Of a stretch of DNA of 64,000 nucleotides, positions 23,368 to 34,141 are shown one piece after another. Position numbers and translations under genes: made by a program. Origin of the DNA: Amanita rubescens (taxonomy: Eukaryota > Basidiomycota > Agaricomycetes > Agaricales > Amanitaceae). Below the pieces are notes generated by a model. The model made no database searches, was not told the DNA's origin, and worked only from the letters and a program-made list of their open reading frames with translations. Positions within the stretch are counted from its first letter, which is position 1; the number at the start of each line of letters is the position of its first letter. The DNA is taken from contig WION01000014.1 of NCBI GenBank assembly GCA_015039365.1, forward strand, positions 1 through 64,000, given 5' to 3'.

Positions 23368-23561
23368 TCGGGCGTGGGAAGTCTCATCAACGTTTGTCGC
23401 GACAACTAGTACGCCGGGTCCAGAGGTTGCCGGACGACTATCATTATTAGTGTAATTTATGTTGATTTTTCAAAATATCCAACTCCACAAAACGTCATTG
23501 TACTTAGTCGTCAACATTCTCAGCCCTTATGCCCTGCAACCGACGTGACCGGCGACTTGGC

Positions 23562-25112
23562 TCACCAGTAGTTGGCGGAGCAGTGGCAACCTAGTACTCG
23601 ATTAGTTTGGCGCTGCCCCCGTCGATCTGCATCTCCCCAGTCAATCAGATGGGCCTGGTACCGCGGCTCTGATCCTCCTTCAGTACTCGGAATCGTCTCC
23701 CAGACGAAGTTAGCAGATCCGTTTTTGTCTCTAGAGTCAAATGTAAGCACAAATGCATCAGTAGGCTGTTCGACTTACAGATGATCCAGATGGTATAGAT
23801 TTCTATAACGTTCCACAGCTTCAGCCTGAAGTCTCTTCGTGCTATCATCATTAATTTTCAACTTTGTTTTCCCAATGGGTACACCCATCTTTCGCATGAC
23901 AATATAGTCGAGGTTTCCACCTCGCTTCTTCCTGCGTCCCCAGCCAAGCAATTGGTTAACTTGTCGAAGGTTAACAACTTCTGCCTTGATCTTAGCTATG
24001 CTTTCAAGACGATCTCGATTACAGATTTTTACGACGGCATCCAGTCCTCGAACTTGCTTTTTTAGGTCAAAGACCCCCAGAGAGTTGCTACCTAGCGGTT
24101 AATGGGAATTGGGGTTGATTTCTGTCAAGGCCTCCAAAAGCTCCTTCTTGTTCAAAAGAACGATGCGCTAGAGAAGATTTTCCCATTATCGTATGCAGGT
24201 ATCCAACTTAGTAAAACACTTACAGTCTGATGAACAGCCTGGGTACTATTCTCGGCGTCGGCTGTGTCGGTTGTTTCGCCAGAGGTATTAAGCGGCTTTT
24301 GTAAAACATATCAGTTTTCTGGGACGGATAACGCATAGTATATCCACTTACGGGTTCTGCCTTTGACTTTCCCCTGCCACTGGTACGGGTTGTCAAGCTA
24401 GTACCTTCAGCAGCCTTGTATTCCCAGTAAGGAAAAATAGGTACTAGCTCATATCATACCCACTTACCCGCTTTCCCTTGCCCTTCAAGCCCCTAGGGGT
24501 GCGAGTAGACCTATCCTTGCGGGCGGCCTTGGTACGGTGAGGAGTCTCGCCGGTTGTAATACGTGATTCCTGGAAAAATATCAGCTTGCCGCATCGTCAA
24601 GAGCCTTCTGGTTGATAACTTACCATAGACTCTGACGGAATATTGTAGTGGGGGTGCGGTTGGGATGAAGGTTTTTGTGAAGTCCGTACTGCGAATAGGG
24701 GTTGGGCAACGGCACCGGTATTCCGGAGTGGCTGACCTGTACCAAAATCTGGTAACAGCATATTGCGTACACCTCTGGCTCTCAGTGTCACTGGGAATGT
24801 AGCTACTTAATTCACACTAACCTCATAGCTGGCACTCAATAAGTATCATCTCCTTGGGCACTACCAGTCACTCCAACGATTGGATACAAGATGATCGTAC
24901 AATGAAGTCGATGACTTGAATATCTCCATTCCGTCTGGACTTTTTGTCCCATCTTGGTTGAGAAGAATAGATGTATGCGCGAATTGGGGACTACAGGTAG
25001 GGCACCACGTGGGGTGGTCTTGAAGGCGCTTGTGATCCAGTGTGCAGCGAAGGCTTGGACCGGGTTGATGCATTTTAGTTATCCCTTTTCTTATACTTAA
25101 GCAAGATCCCAC
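23562..25112 (-). CDS. unclear multi-exon gene, possible nuclear protein
   Basis: A chain of small minus-strand exons can be suggested. A Cys/His segment (RCTLDHKRLQDHPTWCPTC, near 25000) comes first. Then come LLPDFGTGQPLRNTG, a basic AT-hook-like part (RTPRGLKGKGKR and TSGRGKSKAEP), and a helical exon with RGLDAVVKICNRDRLESIAK and NQLLGWGRRKKRGGN. The last exon contains DKNGSANFVWETIPSTEGG and ends at 23562. The join CATCT/GTAAGT...CTAG/AGACAAA near 23740-23780 is good; others are weak and one would need a GC donor. Ser/Thr-rich frames up to about 25663 may be the 5' end. The upstream side is abutted by the displaced LHS1 fragment, so this gene may itself be damaged. Function is unknown. 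Confidence 0.35.
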
Positions 25113-25690
25113 ATATAAATGATCGAGAACGTACCTTTAACTCGATACTAGCCTGCGATTCTGCCAATAGCCATGCATCAGCTGCCGAAGAAAGCCTTCT
25201 CGTCCATCAGCATGTTATCTCTAACGTTGTTCTCTGTTGGGACATACATTCTCCACGGTGACATAGTAGCATTTGAGGACCGATTCGACCATCAAGGGGC
25301 AAACTAGTAAAGCTGGGAGTGGAAGTAGAAGTATGTCTGGACATCGGAGTGGAGCTAGGAATAGGTTGTCTAGAAATTGGGCCATGGCTGGAAGTGGAGG
25401 ATAGTCGGCTTGACGTTGATGCCGGGACCCATTCCGGAACGGTCAGTGAATCTCGCATAGGTCACAGGTGATGGCGTCGAATTGGAGGGAACGACGGGAG
25501 TCGAGGAGTCAGATGCAGACGGCGGAGGGTACTGGGAGCCACCTGACACATGGAGAGTGCGGATGGGATGGGAGGTACTGCGTTGGGAGGAATGCCTGTG
25601 GTGATGTTTGCTGGGAGTTGGGTGGGAAGTTGAGGAATGTGGGGGCGCTAGCAGAAGGCACAAGGCTTGAATTGTTCACTTGTTGGCCCG

Positions 25691-26250
25691 CTCGATCCTT
25701 ACAACACGGAGACGCCATTCAAGAAATGCTCTCAAGAGTCTGAGAGAACGGCGATTTCTGAGAAACTGGACGATTCATTCACATGGCTGTTCGAGATGGG
25801 CGACCTGGCCGAGACATCACAGCTGCTCGATAAATGCGTAGTATTAGAGGCCATGGAACTGGAGCACGCAATTATTCCTGCAAGAAGCGCGGCAGAATTT
25901 AACTGCTGAAGAGTCGGGACAACCCTCTTAGTGGACAAAGGATGAGTTAGAGGGGCTAGAAAAGACTTTGCGAGAGCACGAGGGGTGGTTGAATGAGTGG
26001 GTAGAGAAGCAGAAAAAAGTCAAGTCGTATGAAGATCCAGTGATTGAGACGACAGAGATGAAGGCGCGTGCCAAGGTGCTTGAGCAGCACTTGCAGAGAT
26101 TAGTTCGGAGAAGGGTTCCCAAGGTTAAAAAGACGACGACGAATGGGAGTGCGAAGGCAGGAGAGGAGAGGAATACGAAACAGGAGCACGATGAGTTGTA
26201 GCTGTAGATCAGTAGTAAGTAACTAATAATACTAAACGTGATTTTGATTA
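25691..26250 (+). pseudogene. displaced 3' fragment of an LHS1/HYOU1-type Hsp70 gene
   Basis: This segment matches, in reverse orientation, the tail of the locus at 34142-37130, including about 40 bp past the stop codon. It spans LDPYNTET through to the ER-retention end HDEL (stop at 26199-26201). It has lost 71 bases after GCCATGGAAC; the loss is flanked by a 6-bp TGGAAC repeat and shifts the frame. It also carries a nonsense change (TCT TAG where the locus has TCT AAG) and a 3-base loss. At the start it keeps an open reading (KKCSQESER) where the other copy has a TAA. It is not expected to be functional. It lies directly before the Munc13-like relic. Confidence 0.8.
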
Positions 26251-26439
26251 TGTATTATTACGCCCTGCTCAATAAAGACGCATCTCAAGGCATTTCGTCT
26301 CAGACGACGACCTCTACAAGTGTGTCTGTCTTGACCCAACACCCACAACATTCTCATTCCTTCATCTTTTACCAGCTATGTCCTCAGGGTAGCGTCAGTA
26401 GTTCTCTATTCTATTTATCTTTTTCATCTTAATCCAACC

Positions 26440-29400
26440 CTTCTCCAGAGTCCTCAGTTATGTACTGCTTCCAAAAGAATCACCCAAGCCTTCGAGAACA
26501 TCATCTACGACTTTCCGCTCTCTCAAACTTTTCTATTGGCGATCTATTCGGGGATTTTAGAGATGGTTCAAAGAGTGTTAAATTTCCCGAAAAACTCAAG
26601 GTCCTCAAAAGTTGCAGGACATAGCTCTGGGCAAGAATCCTGCGTACGTCGCTTCGATCATCCTCTCCGTTGCCATTGTCCTGATCAAGACATTATCACC
26701 TCTAACTACTCGGATCAACTCGTCCGACGTACCATGGCTAAATTCTATGGCCAGTTCCTCGACGACTCGTTCAAGAAGCAGATGAAAGAAAACCGGAAAA
26801 TCGAAGAACTCATTCTCATGTTCGCCACTCATGCCACGGCCGTACTCAAGAAGGAGCCGGCGCTCGCGCTCGATGGGTGGAAAATGGAGCTCAACAACCA
26901 TATTGCGCAGTTTGTCAAGATGTTCGGGGAGTGTTTGCGGGATGAACCATGTTTCGCCGGAGCTGTTATCGCGGTTGGACGATTATGCAGCCAAGTTGAC
27001 CCCGAAATCTTCTTCCTCGGCGTATAGTGACTCTGGATATGACTCGGCGTCGACGTCGAGGGATCGGGACTCTTATGTTGGTTCTTCGCTTACGGTGCCA
27101 CCAGCATCTGGGTTGAGCGTGGCGGATATGCGGCTTGGTTTCGGACTTGTTCAAGATTCCAGAGCAAGCGATTCAGAAAGAGGTAGATCAGATAAAAGGG
27201 ACAGTGACGGAAAAGGTGAGAGTCTTCATGATGCCTCAATGTTCGTTCACCGACTCTTTACATTGCAGGCGATAAATGATCTCAAGGTGCCTTTTTTTCC
27301 CCTATCGCATACTAAAGTTTGAATTGTCAATAGACATGTTTGAAAAACATCAATGCAGGCGCCGCCTTCCCAGGCCGACGAGAAGATTTCGACAGTGACA
27401 CCGGATGGCAACACTGGCGGTCTCTCGAGACATCAGTCCTTCAACAACTCATGGTAGCGATGGTTCAAGCCAAACCGGAACTTGCCAAGACCACCTCTGA
27501 CTCGACATCACCCACTTCTGGATCAGGCCGACCTGGATCCATATACGGCCCCAGTGGCATCGACTCCCCAATCGAATGCACAACGTCGAGAACTGCATCT
27601 GTCAAACGGTCAATGTACAACTCCCTCGAGTTCACACACTCTAGCGGAATGGAGGACAGTGACGATGAGTAACTCGAGGTTGGGCACCACTTTACTTTTA
27701 TCCCGCCAAGTCCGCGCAAGTACTACAAACGTCTTCTCGAGCTTTGTCTTCAAGAGGACCTTGACAAGATGTTGAGCCCTGATGTGCCGGACAACGAGGA
27801 AGTCTCGCTGGGTATCCTGACCCAGCCTCATTTAGACTTGTTGTCAGAGTGTGCGTTGCGGTGGAGGATAGGGCATGCGTATAGAGCCGTGTGCTTCTTG
27901 GACCTTGTGAAAGACTTTTTCGAGAGGGAAAGTATACCCATCCAGTGTGTCCCCCGAGGCGTTGAGTGGTGTGGTTAGAACAGTGGGCGATACCGATGTT
28001 GATAACCTCATGGTTCAGGATGTGCGTCCCTTTCTTTCTTTCTCTCCCTTTCTCCAACAAATCTCGACGATCTCGTTCACAGTACGAATACCTATCCAAC
28101 GTCTACGGAGCTCTCTTTACCCTTTTCATGTCTTATTTGTATCACTCTATGGACCAGCTTCCTTCATTGAAACCTTCCTTCATTGAACACTTTCTCACAA
28201 TTTTGGATCACGTCACGGACAGTGGCTTGCTGGACAAGTTTAATCTTGACGTCGTAGCGCGATTTGAAGATATCCGGGACCACGCGAGGCAAATGTCAGC
28301 GGCCTGGTACGATGCCAAGATGGACGGTATAGTCAAGGAAAACCATGGCGTGAACCAGGCGCTGCCGCTTCTGATGATGACGGATGAGATTAAGAAGAGT
28401 CAGAAGTTGATAGGCAAGAGGTTCCCGGATCCAGTCTTGGGGTACGTCTTTTGGATCCTTTCCGATTGTTTTTTCTTTCTTGGACTGAGTAATTGGGACG
28501 TTTTGCAGCCAACTCGACTTTGCGTCATTGTTCGCACATGTGTTCGTGCCGCGGTTCATCAACGACTTGAGCAGCTCGCAGAAGCGATTGTACGAGTCAT
28601 CGATGAATGGGCCAACGCCGGACGTGCCGATCCAGGACATCTTTTCGCTTTACAGGAGGACGAAGATGCTTATTGAGATTCACGACGCGTTTTGCCCACA
28701 GTAAGCCATCTAATGTTTATAAGGTTTTCCGCTGATAATGAAGGGTCACAGGGTTGATCTACAGTTTGATCTTGGAGTGTTCTTCGAGCCCTATGTGAGA
28801 CAGTGGTTGGTAACGACGGACAACAGGACAAGTCAGTGGGTTGAAGCAGTGAGTTTTTACGATTGTCTGTCATTTGCTCCCCCAGCTTACATTGCCATAG
28901 GCTATTGCAGCCGACAAGGTATCAAGATCATCTCCCCTCTTTGAAAAGCATCATCTTCTCATTTGACCTTCTAGTTTGAACCAGATGGAGAACAAGGGCA
29001 TCATAGCACATCCATTGCTGATCTCTTCGACTCATTGCGCAGTCCAATCAACATTTTGCAAGAACTACACTGGGCAGACGAATACCAAGAAGCCAGATTC
29101 TTTACCAGCCTTTCAAACGTAGGTATCCATCCATTTATCCCAAGGCTCATCCCGATTGAAACATTGATCCAGAGCATCTCCAAAGCTATCGACATTTATT
29201 GCCGTACCGTGGAGAGCCTATTCCTAGCGGAAATGTTCCCTCGACCGAACGACCACCTACAGCCTCAAAAATCCTCCGCGTGGCTTGAGAAAGCGCGGCA
29301 GCTCGCCGTCACAGGCGAGAAACGCGTCGAACCGTTTAATTTCCGGCCTGAAACGTGCGTGAAGCTGAATAACGTTGAAGCAGCCCGCAAGTTGCTGGAT

Positions 29401-31061
29401 AACATGTATAATCAAATGCAGGCAGACCACGTGGCGGTCGTGCTGGAGCATTCTGCTCCGCCCGTGCCGGAGAAGGTGGTCAGGGGCGACCGGTTCCTGT
29501 TCACGGTGAAGGTCGTGATTGCGGAGGGCTTGGTGCCGGAGTACGTCGACAAAGTTGGATACTTTTGTCACGTTGAGCGATGAAGCGGGGAATAGGCTGG
29601 CGAAGACGAGGACGATCTACGAGACGACGAATCCGAGATGTGAGTGTTTTTGTTGACGAGGATGGTAGTTTAATCTTACTCCCTCTATTCCAGGGGAGGA
29701 AGCGTTTGATATTTCGGTGGAGAAGCCTCTCTGGTTGATGGTGAGCGTTCGGGATCGCGCTCTAGTGGGAAAACATGATACCGTTGGACGGGCGTACTTA
29801 TGCCTTGATCCACGCCGGTTTGGAGATTTCTTGTCGCATGAGCTGTGGATGGATTTAGACTCCAGCGGACGGATATTGGTCCGTGTGAGCATGGGGGGTG
29901 AAAAGGATGACATTTTGTTCTTTTTTGGAAGGGCATTTAGATCATTGAAGAGAGCTGAAGGGGATATGTTGAGGATCTTTATTGATAAGGTACGTGGCCC
30001 TGGGTATTTTTGTACCGAGGTGGCGACGACGATTCGCGGCTTAGATGTCACCCTTTATTCGACAATGTGCCTCTCGGAACATTGTCAAAACGCTGCTCAA
30101 ATCTCGCGATGTTGGTTTGGACTATAACAAGGTGCTGGGCAACATGACGGCGTTTTACAAGTCTGCTCTCGGTGGCGGTAGCTCTTTGGGCGAAGTGCAG
30201 ATACCCCTGCCACTGTCCGAGAACCCCTGCGTGAGACCGGACGAGTTGACAGATGTCGAGATTGAGCAGGCGATCGTGCCTCTGTTTGACTATTTTGATG
30301 CTAACCTGCAGACGCTCAACACGTACCTAAGTGAAACAGCCAAGGTGATGGTGATGAGCCGGGTATGGAAGGTGCTGTCGGTTATTGAAAGTTTGTTGAT
30401 CCCTCCTCTGTCGGAGGTGTCGAGCGAGATGAAGTCTTTGAGTGAGAAGGAAGTGGATATCGTGTTCAAGTGGCTCAAGGTGCGTGTCTCGAACGTGTTG
30501 AAGAACTCGAGTCTGCTGATGGTTGTCTTGTCAAGTTCTTGCGGGACTACTTTTATGCCGGCGGAGACAGCTTGAATCTATTCAGAATCAGAGGTACCGT
30601 GACGTGATGTCAATTCGGTTGTACTACGATTGGCATACGTGAGTCTTTCTTTCATTGCCTTGCTCCGTTGACATTAAAATTGGAACAGGGACGAGTTAAT
30701 GGAAGAATGCGTCAAAATGACGCAGCAGAGCCTTGGCGCGGACTCGACTTTCGTCAAGAAACGCGCCAAGAGTGTGTATTCTCAACAGAACCTTGGTACG
30801 ATTAGAAGGAGCGGAAGCAAGAGAAAGAGGTGGCGGGGAGCAAGGAGATTATTTTAAGGATATTGCGTATGAGGTGCACTTTTTTTTGGCTTTGCGCTAC
30901 CAGGTTTACTAAATGCTCTTGATAGACCTGGGATGTCCAATTTTATCTCTCAGCAGATATGGATTATGGCCAAGATGCAGCAAGAGCAGGAGAAACGCGC
31001 AAAGGAGCTGGAACAGCGCAAGTCGAAGCGGGCCTCCGCTGCGCCGCAGCTTCCTGCATAG
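26440..31061 (+). pseudogene. broken Munc13-like (MHD/C2) gene
   Basis: Recognisable blocks in order are FSKLKVLKKLQDIALGKNP-like sequence, RTMAKFYGQFLDDSFKKQMK, VSPELLSRLDDYAAKLTP, HFTFIPPSPRKYYKRLLEL and EALSGVVRTVGD. They continue with DLCSLRSPINILQELHWADE-type sequence, a C2-like block (FDISVEKPLWLMVSVRDRAL) and a coiled tail ending RKSKRASAAPQLPA at 31059-31061. This fits fungal Munc13-related proteins of vesicle tethering. Frame changes are needed near 26.69, 26.94 (CLRD/NHVSPEL), 27.94 (five C where four would keep frame) and 29.55 kb, and an in-frame TAA lies at 27670-27672 before LEVGHHFTF. There is no room for introns at these points. I read it as a pseudogene; sequencing error is the alternative. 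Confidence 0.65.
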
Positions 31062-31204
31062 GAATAATAGGAGTCTTTTGAAGTTGAATGAAAGGCTTGC
31101 GTTCTTGTCATTCATTGACTTTTCCTATCATCAATTCCACATTCTCTTTTTTGTTATCAATTGGGACCTGCCTTAAGGTGTCTTATCTTTTAATTCAAGT
31201 CACC

Positions 31205-33254
31205 TAAGACACACATTGCATGTCTTAAAACTGTCTTTTAAATTTAAGTTGTACAAGTAGTTTAAGTCCAATATAAGTCACTCAAGTCAGACCACAAATT
31301 CCTGATGGCCAGTTTGGCAGTTATATACTACTACAACTTGTGTAAATTCACTATGAATATAAATATTCACAGCCCTCTATTCTAGAGTGACATGCAACAT
31401 GTTTGGATAGATCTATTACCACAAGTTTCACAAGACCAATTTCTTCAAATGCTGTCAAATCTTTCACCTGCTGTAACAGTTTGAGATATGACTGAGATCT
31501 ATCACTGGGTTCAGGCCAAGTACCCATGATAATCTTGATTATCTTCAGATTTGGGAACCTGCACCTTAACTTGTGAAGAAGATTTGGGGATTCAAAAAAT
31601 CCTAGGCATGACAAATCTTCTACCAAATCTTGATAGGGAGTGATCCTGAGCCAATATTCCTCTAAAGTATTTGGAGAAGGAAGGGCCAGTAACATCTTCC
31701 ACATGGCCACAAAATGAGGCTGTTGAAGAGCATCCAGTGGAAATGTAAAGTATACAATGCGAACATTGATGCATTGGGTGAGTTGAGCAGGGTCCAAATA
31801 AAGTGGTAATCCATCTGTTGAAAGCCTCAGATGTCATATGTTCAACATGAAAATACGCATACCATGCATTTGCATCCAGGTGGTAGTAAGGAAATATTCA
31901 TTGAAGAAGATGAAAAGTTGCTCTATACAATGGCCCATGTGATGTAAAAATCTCCGGGTCAAAGGAACATGTTCATCATAAGGTCGGATATAGAATGTCT
32001 GGACCATAATATTGACACCTGGGTTAATTGATGGATCCAATACATCTCCTAGAAGTGCAAGCGAGATGTTATCGAGCATCCTGAATTGGAAAGAGCGAGG
32101 AAATATGGATAAATGGCGGGAGAGGTTTGGCTTTTCGAGGTATTTGAATTTCAGCTTTCGGAAGGCAAAGGTTTTTATAGAAGGTGGAAGCCGGCTGAAA
32201 AACATCTTGGTTTCTCCCCGGAGCCAGTAACCCACACCGTCCAGCTGCAGATCTTGCAAGTTCAAGTGGAAGATAACTTCCAGAACTGGAGGTGGTACAA
32301 CCTTCCATCCAATTTTCGACATCTCATGTGCCGATATGCTTAGTGACTTGACGTTACAGAGGTTTGATGCAACTTGCATAGGGTCCCATTTTTTACGATA
32401 ACGGAAACGGTGGTGGAACACATCCTGGAGGTGGATTTCTTTTACGGCCAAAGTAAAGCTGGTCCATGGCGCACCAGCACGGTGCAAAAACCGGTCAAAA
32501 GTTTTGTGGTTGGTGAACTCGAGGGAGGAAAACAGACAACGTCGGGTTTTCACAAGGGCTCGTCTGCAAACGAGGCCAAGGGAAAGCAATGTTGATTTGT
32601 CATCAAGATTATCGATGATCTCGTCGAGAATCTCTGGAGGGAACACTGGGACGGGGTGGTTAACTGTGAGCATGATGGCCGGAAGCATACACAGCGCCGA
32701 TTGTAAAGAGTCTCGGTTCAAGTTGTTCCGTCGTTAGGAGGCGAAAGCCTTGAAAGGGGTCACCGGATATGTTCAAGGATCCCAATCAGCGGGCCCAGTC
32801 ATATGGCAAGAAGGGGAAAAGGGGGGTAGTATCAGACGTACGAAAAACTCCTTAATACTATCTAACTGTTAATGTGATTAAAAAAGCATAATATAACGTG
32901 TATTGCTGATAGAGACTACGAGGACTCGGATGGCATACTCATTGACATGTTGTGGTCCCATAGGACGTTTGCTCAATTAGTGGCAGAGAGGTGATATCCG
33001 GACGACAAATGCACGCCCTGCTCGACGGTCTGCGTGCTGATCGTTCGGCTGTGATGAGTGGAACAATGGTGTACATTCAGCCCATGAAGTTTGCACGCAC
33101 GCATCAGAGCGCGCCTACATCTTTCGATCGAATCCGCCCCTTTTCCCACTTTGTAAGTTCATGCTGACCAAAAAGGATGCCAAGTGCTTACCACCTTGAA
33201 GCTGCCCTCACGAATCACGCGGTTGCTATGACGTCCTCCTTCCCCGACAACCTG
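31205..33254. repeat. segmental duplication, copy A (partner 38476-40531)
   Basis: About 2.05 kb is nearly identical to the downstream copy in the same orientation. It runs from TAAGACACACATTGCA to TCCCCGACAACCTG and includes the whole F-box gene and about 0.5 kb upstream of it. Sequence outside these points is unrelated between the two places. Confidence 0.92.
31351..32721 (-). CDS. F-box protein, copy A
   Basis: Exon 1 is 32721-31863 and exon 2 is 31814-31351, joined by a 48-nt GTATGC...CAG intron; the product is 440 aa. The N-terminal F-box reads FPPEILDEIIDNLDDKSTLL followed by SLGLVCRRALVKTRR. The rest is Leu-rich, as in Agaricomycete F-box families with degenerate leucine repeats (for example NLQDLQLDGVGYWLRGE and FPNLKIIKIIMGTWPEP). 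Such proteins link Skp1-cullin ubiquitin ligases to substrates; the substrate is unknown. The frame is intact. Exon 1 has normal CG content, while the last part of exon 1 and exon 2 are nearly CG-free. A second start at residue 13 (MLPAIML) is possible. Confidence 0.8.
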
Positions 33255-34098
33255 GATAATGGTGGGTTGTGTGGTGGCACCTGCGAGCGACAGTCGCTGG
33301 GTGCGATGGGTCATTAATTCATTGACGGTGACGATGCACGTTGAACGTCGAGTGCAGACTCCTACCCAGTCCCTCGGAGCTCGCTTGACGATGTTATGTA
33401 AGCATTCCAGAGCGATGTTGGGACTGGGTAGTCTGCGTCGAGTGTTGAAAATGCCAAGTCCATTGTTTATCTAATATCCGTGTTTGACATTTGTGTTTCT
33501 TCAGCGCAAAATACTACGGTGCTCAGCGTCAGCCTCGGCCCTTGACACCCAACCAAGATACGTTTGTCCCTTAGCCTTTTCCTCGCACACAGCTTGTCCG
33601 CGCTCAGGAATGCCACAAGCCCCCATACACCAGTTCCAGCGTATGGCTGTGTTCGTTGATGAACGTTCACATGCACGGACCGTGTAGCTGAACATAACCG
33701 TGACGGTTCAAGTTGAATATAACCTTGGCATCCATCATTGGCCCCCGCTGGCTTTCAACGTTGACTTTCTCCACCATCTGGTGCTACTAACACTGATGAG
33801 TGATGAGAATCAAGTGTTGCCATCCACATGTTATGTTGAACTCATGTCTAATGGTAAAATTAGGCTAGGTAATTTTAACTGTGTCTCTTACGGGCTAATT
33901 ACATTTATTTATCTCTAATTAATGAGATACATTTTTCCTGATGACAATGGCCACTAGCTTGAACACCCGGTTAGTTCGATTCATCATTCACATCTTTATC
34001 CAATCTGACTACCGAGCACGCATTCATCGCTCACCAGCACCCGGCATCCTTTAGTCTCGCGAGTCGCGACTGACGACGTCCAGTGACGCCGGAATAAT
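33255..34098. other. intergenic, nothing recognised
   Basis: Between duplication copy A and the LHS1-like relic. Short overlapping frames on both strands (33.26-33.9 kb) show no family signature. Confidence 0.4.
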
Positions 34099-34141
34099 AA
34101 TCAAATCACGTTTAGTATTATTAGTTACTACTGATCTACAG

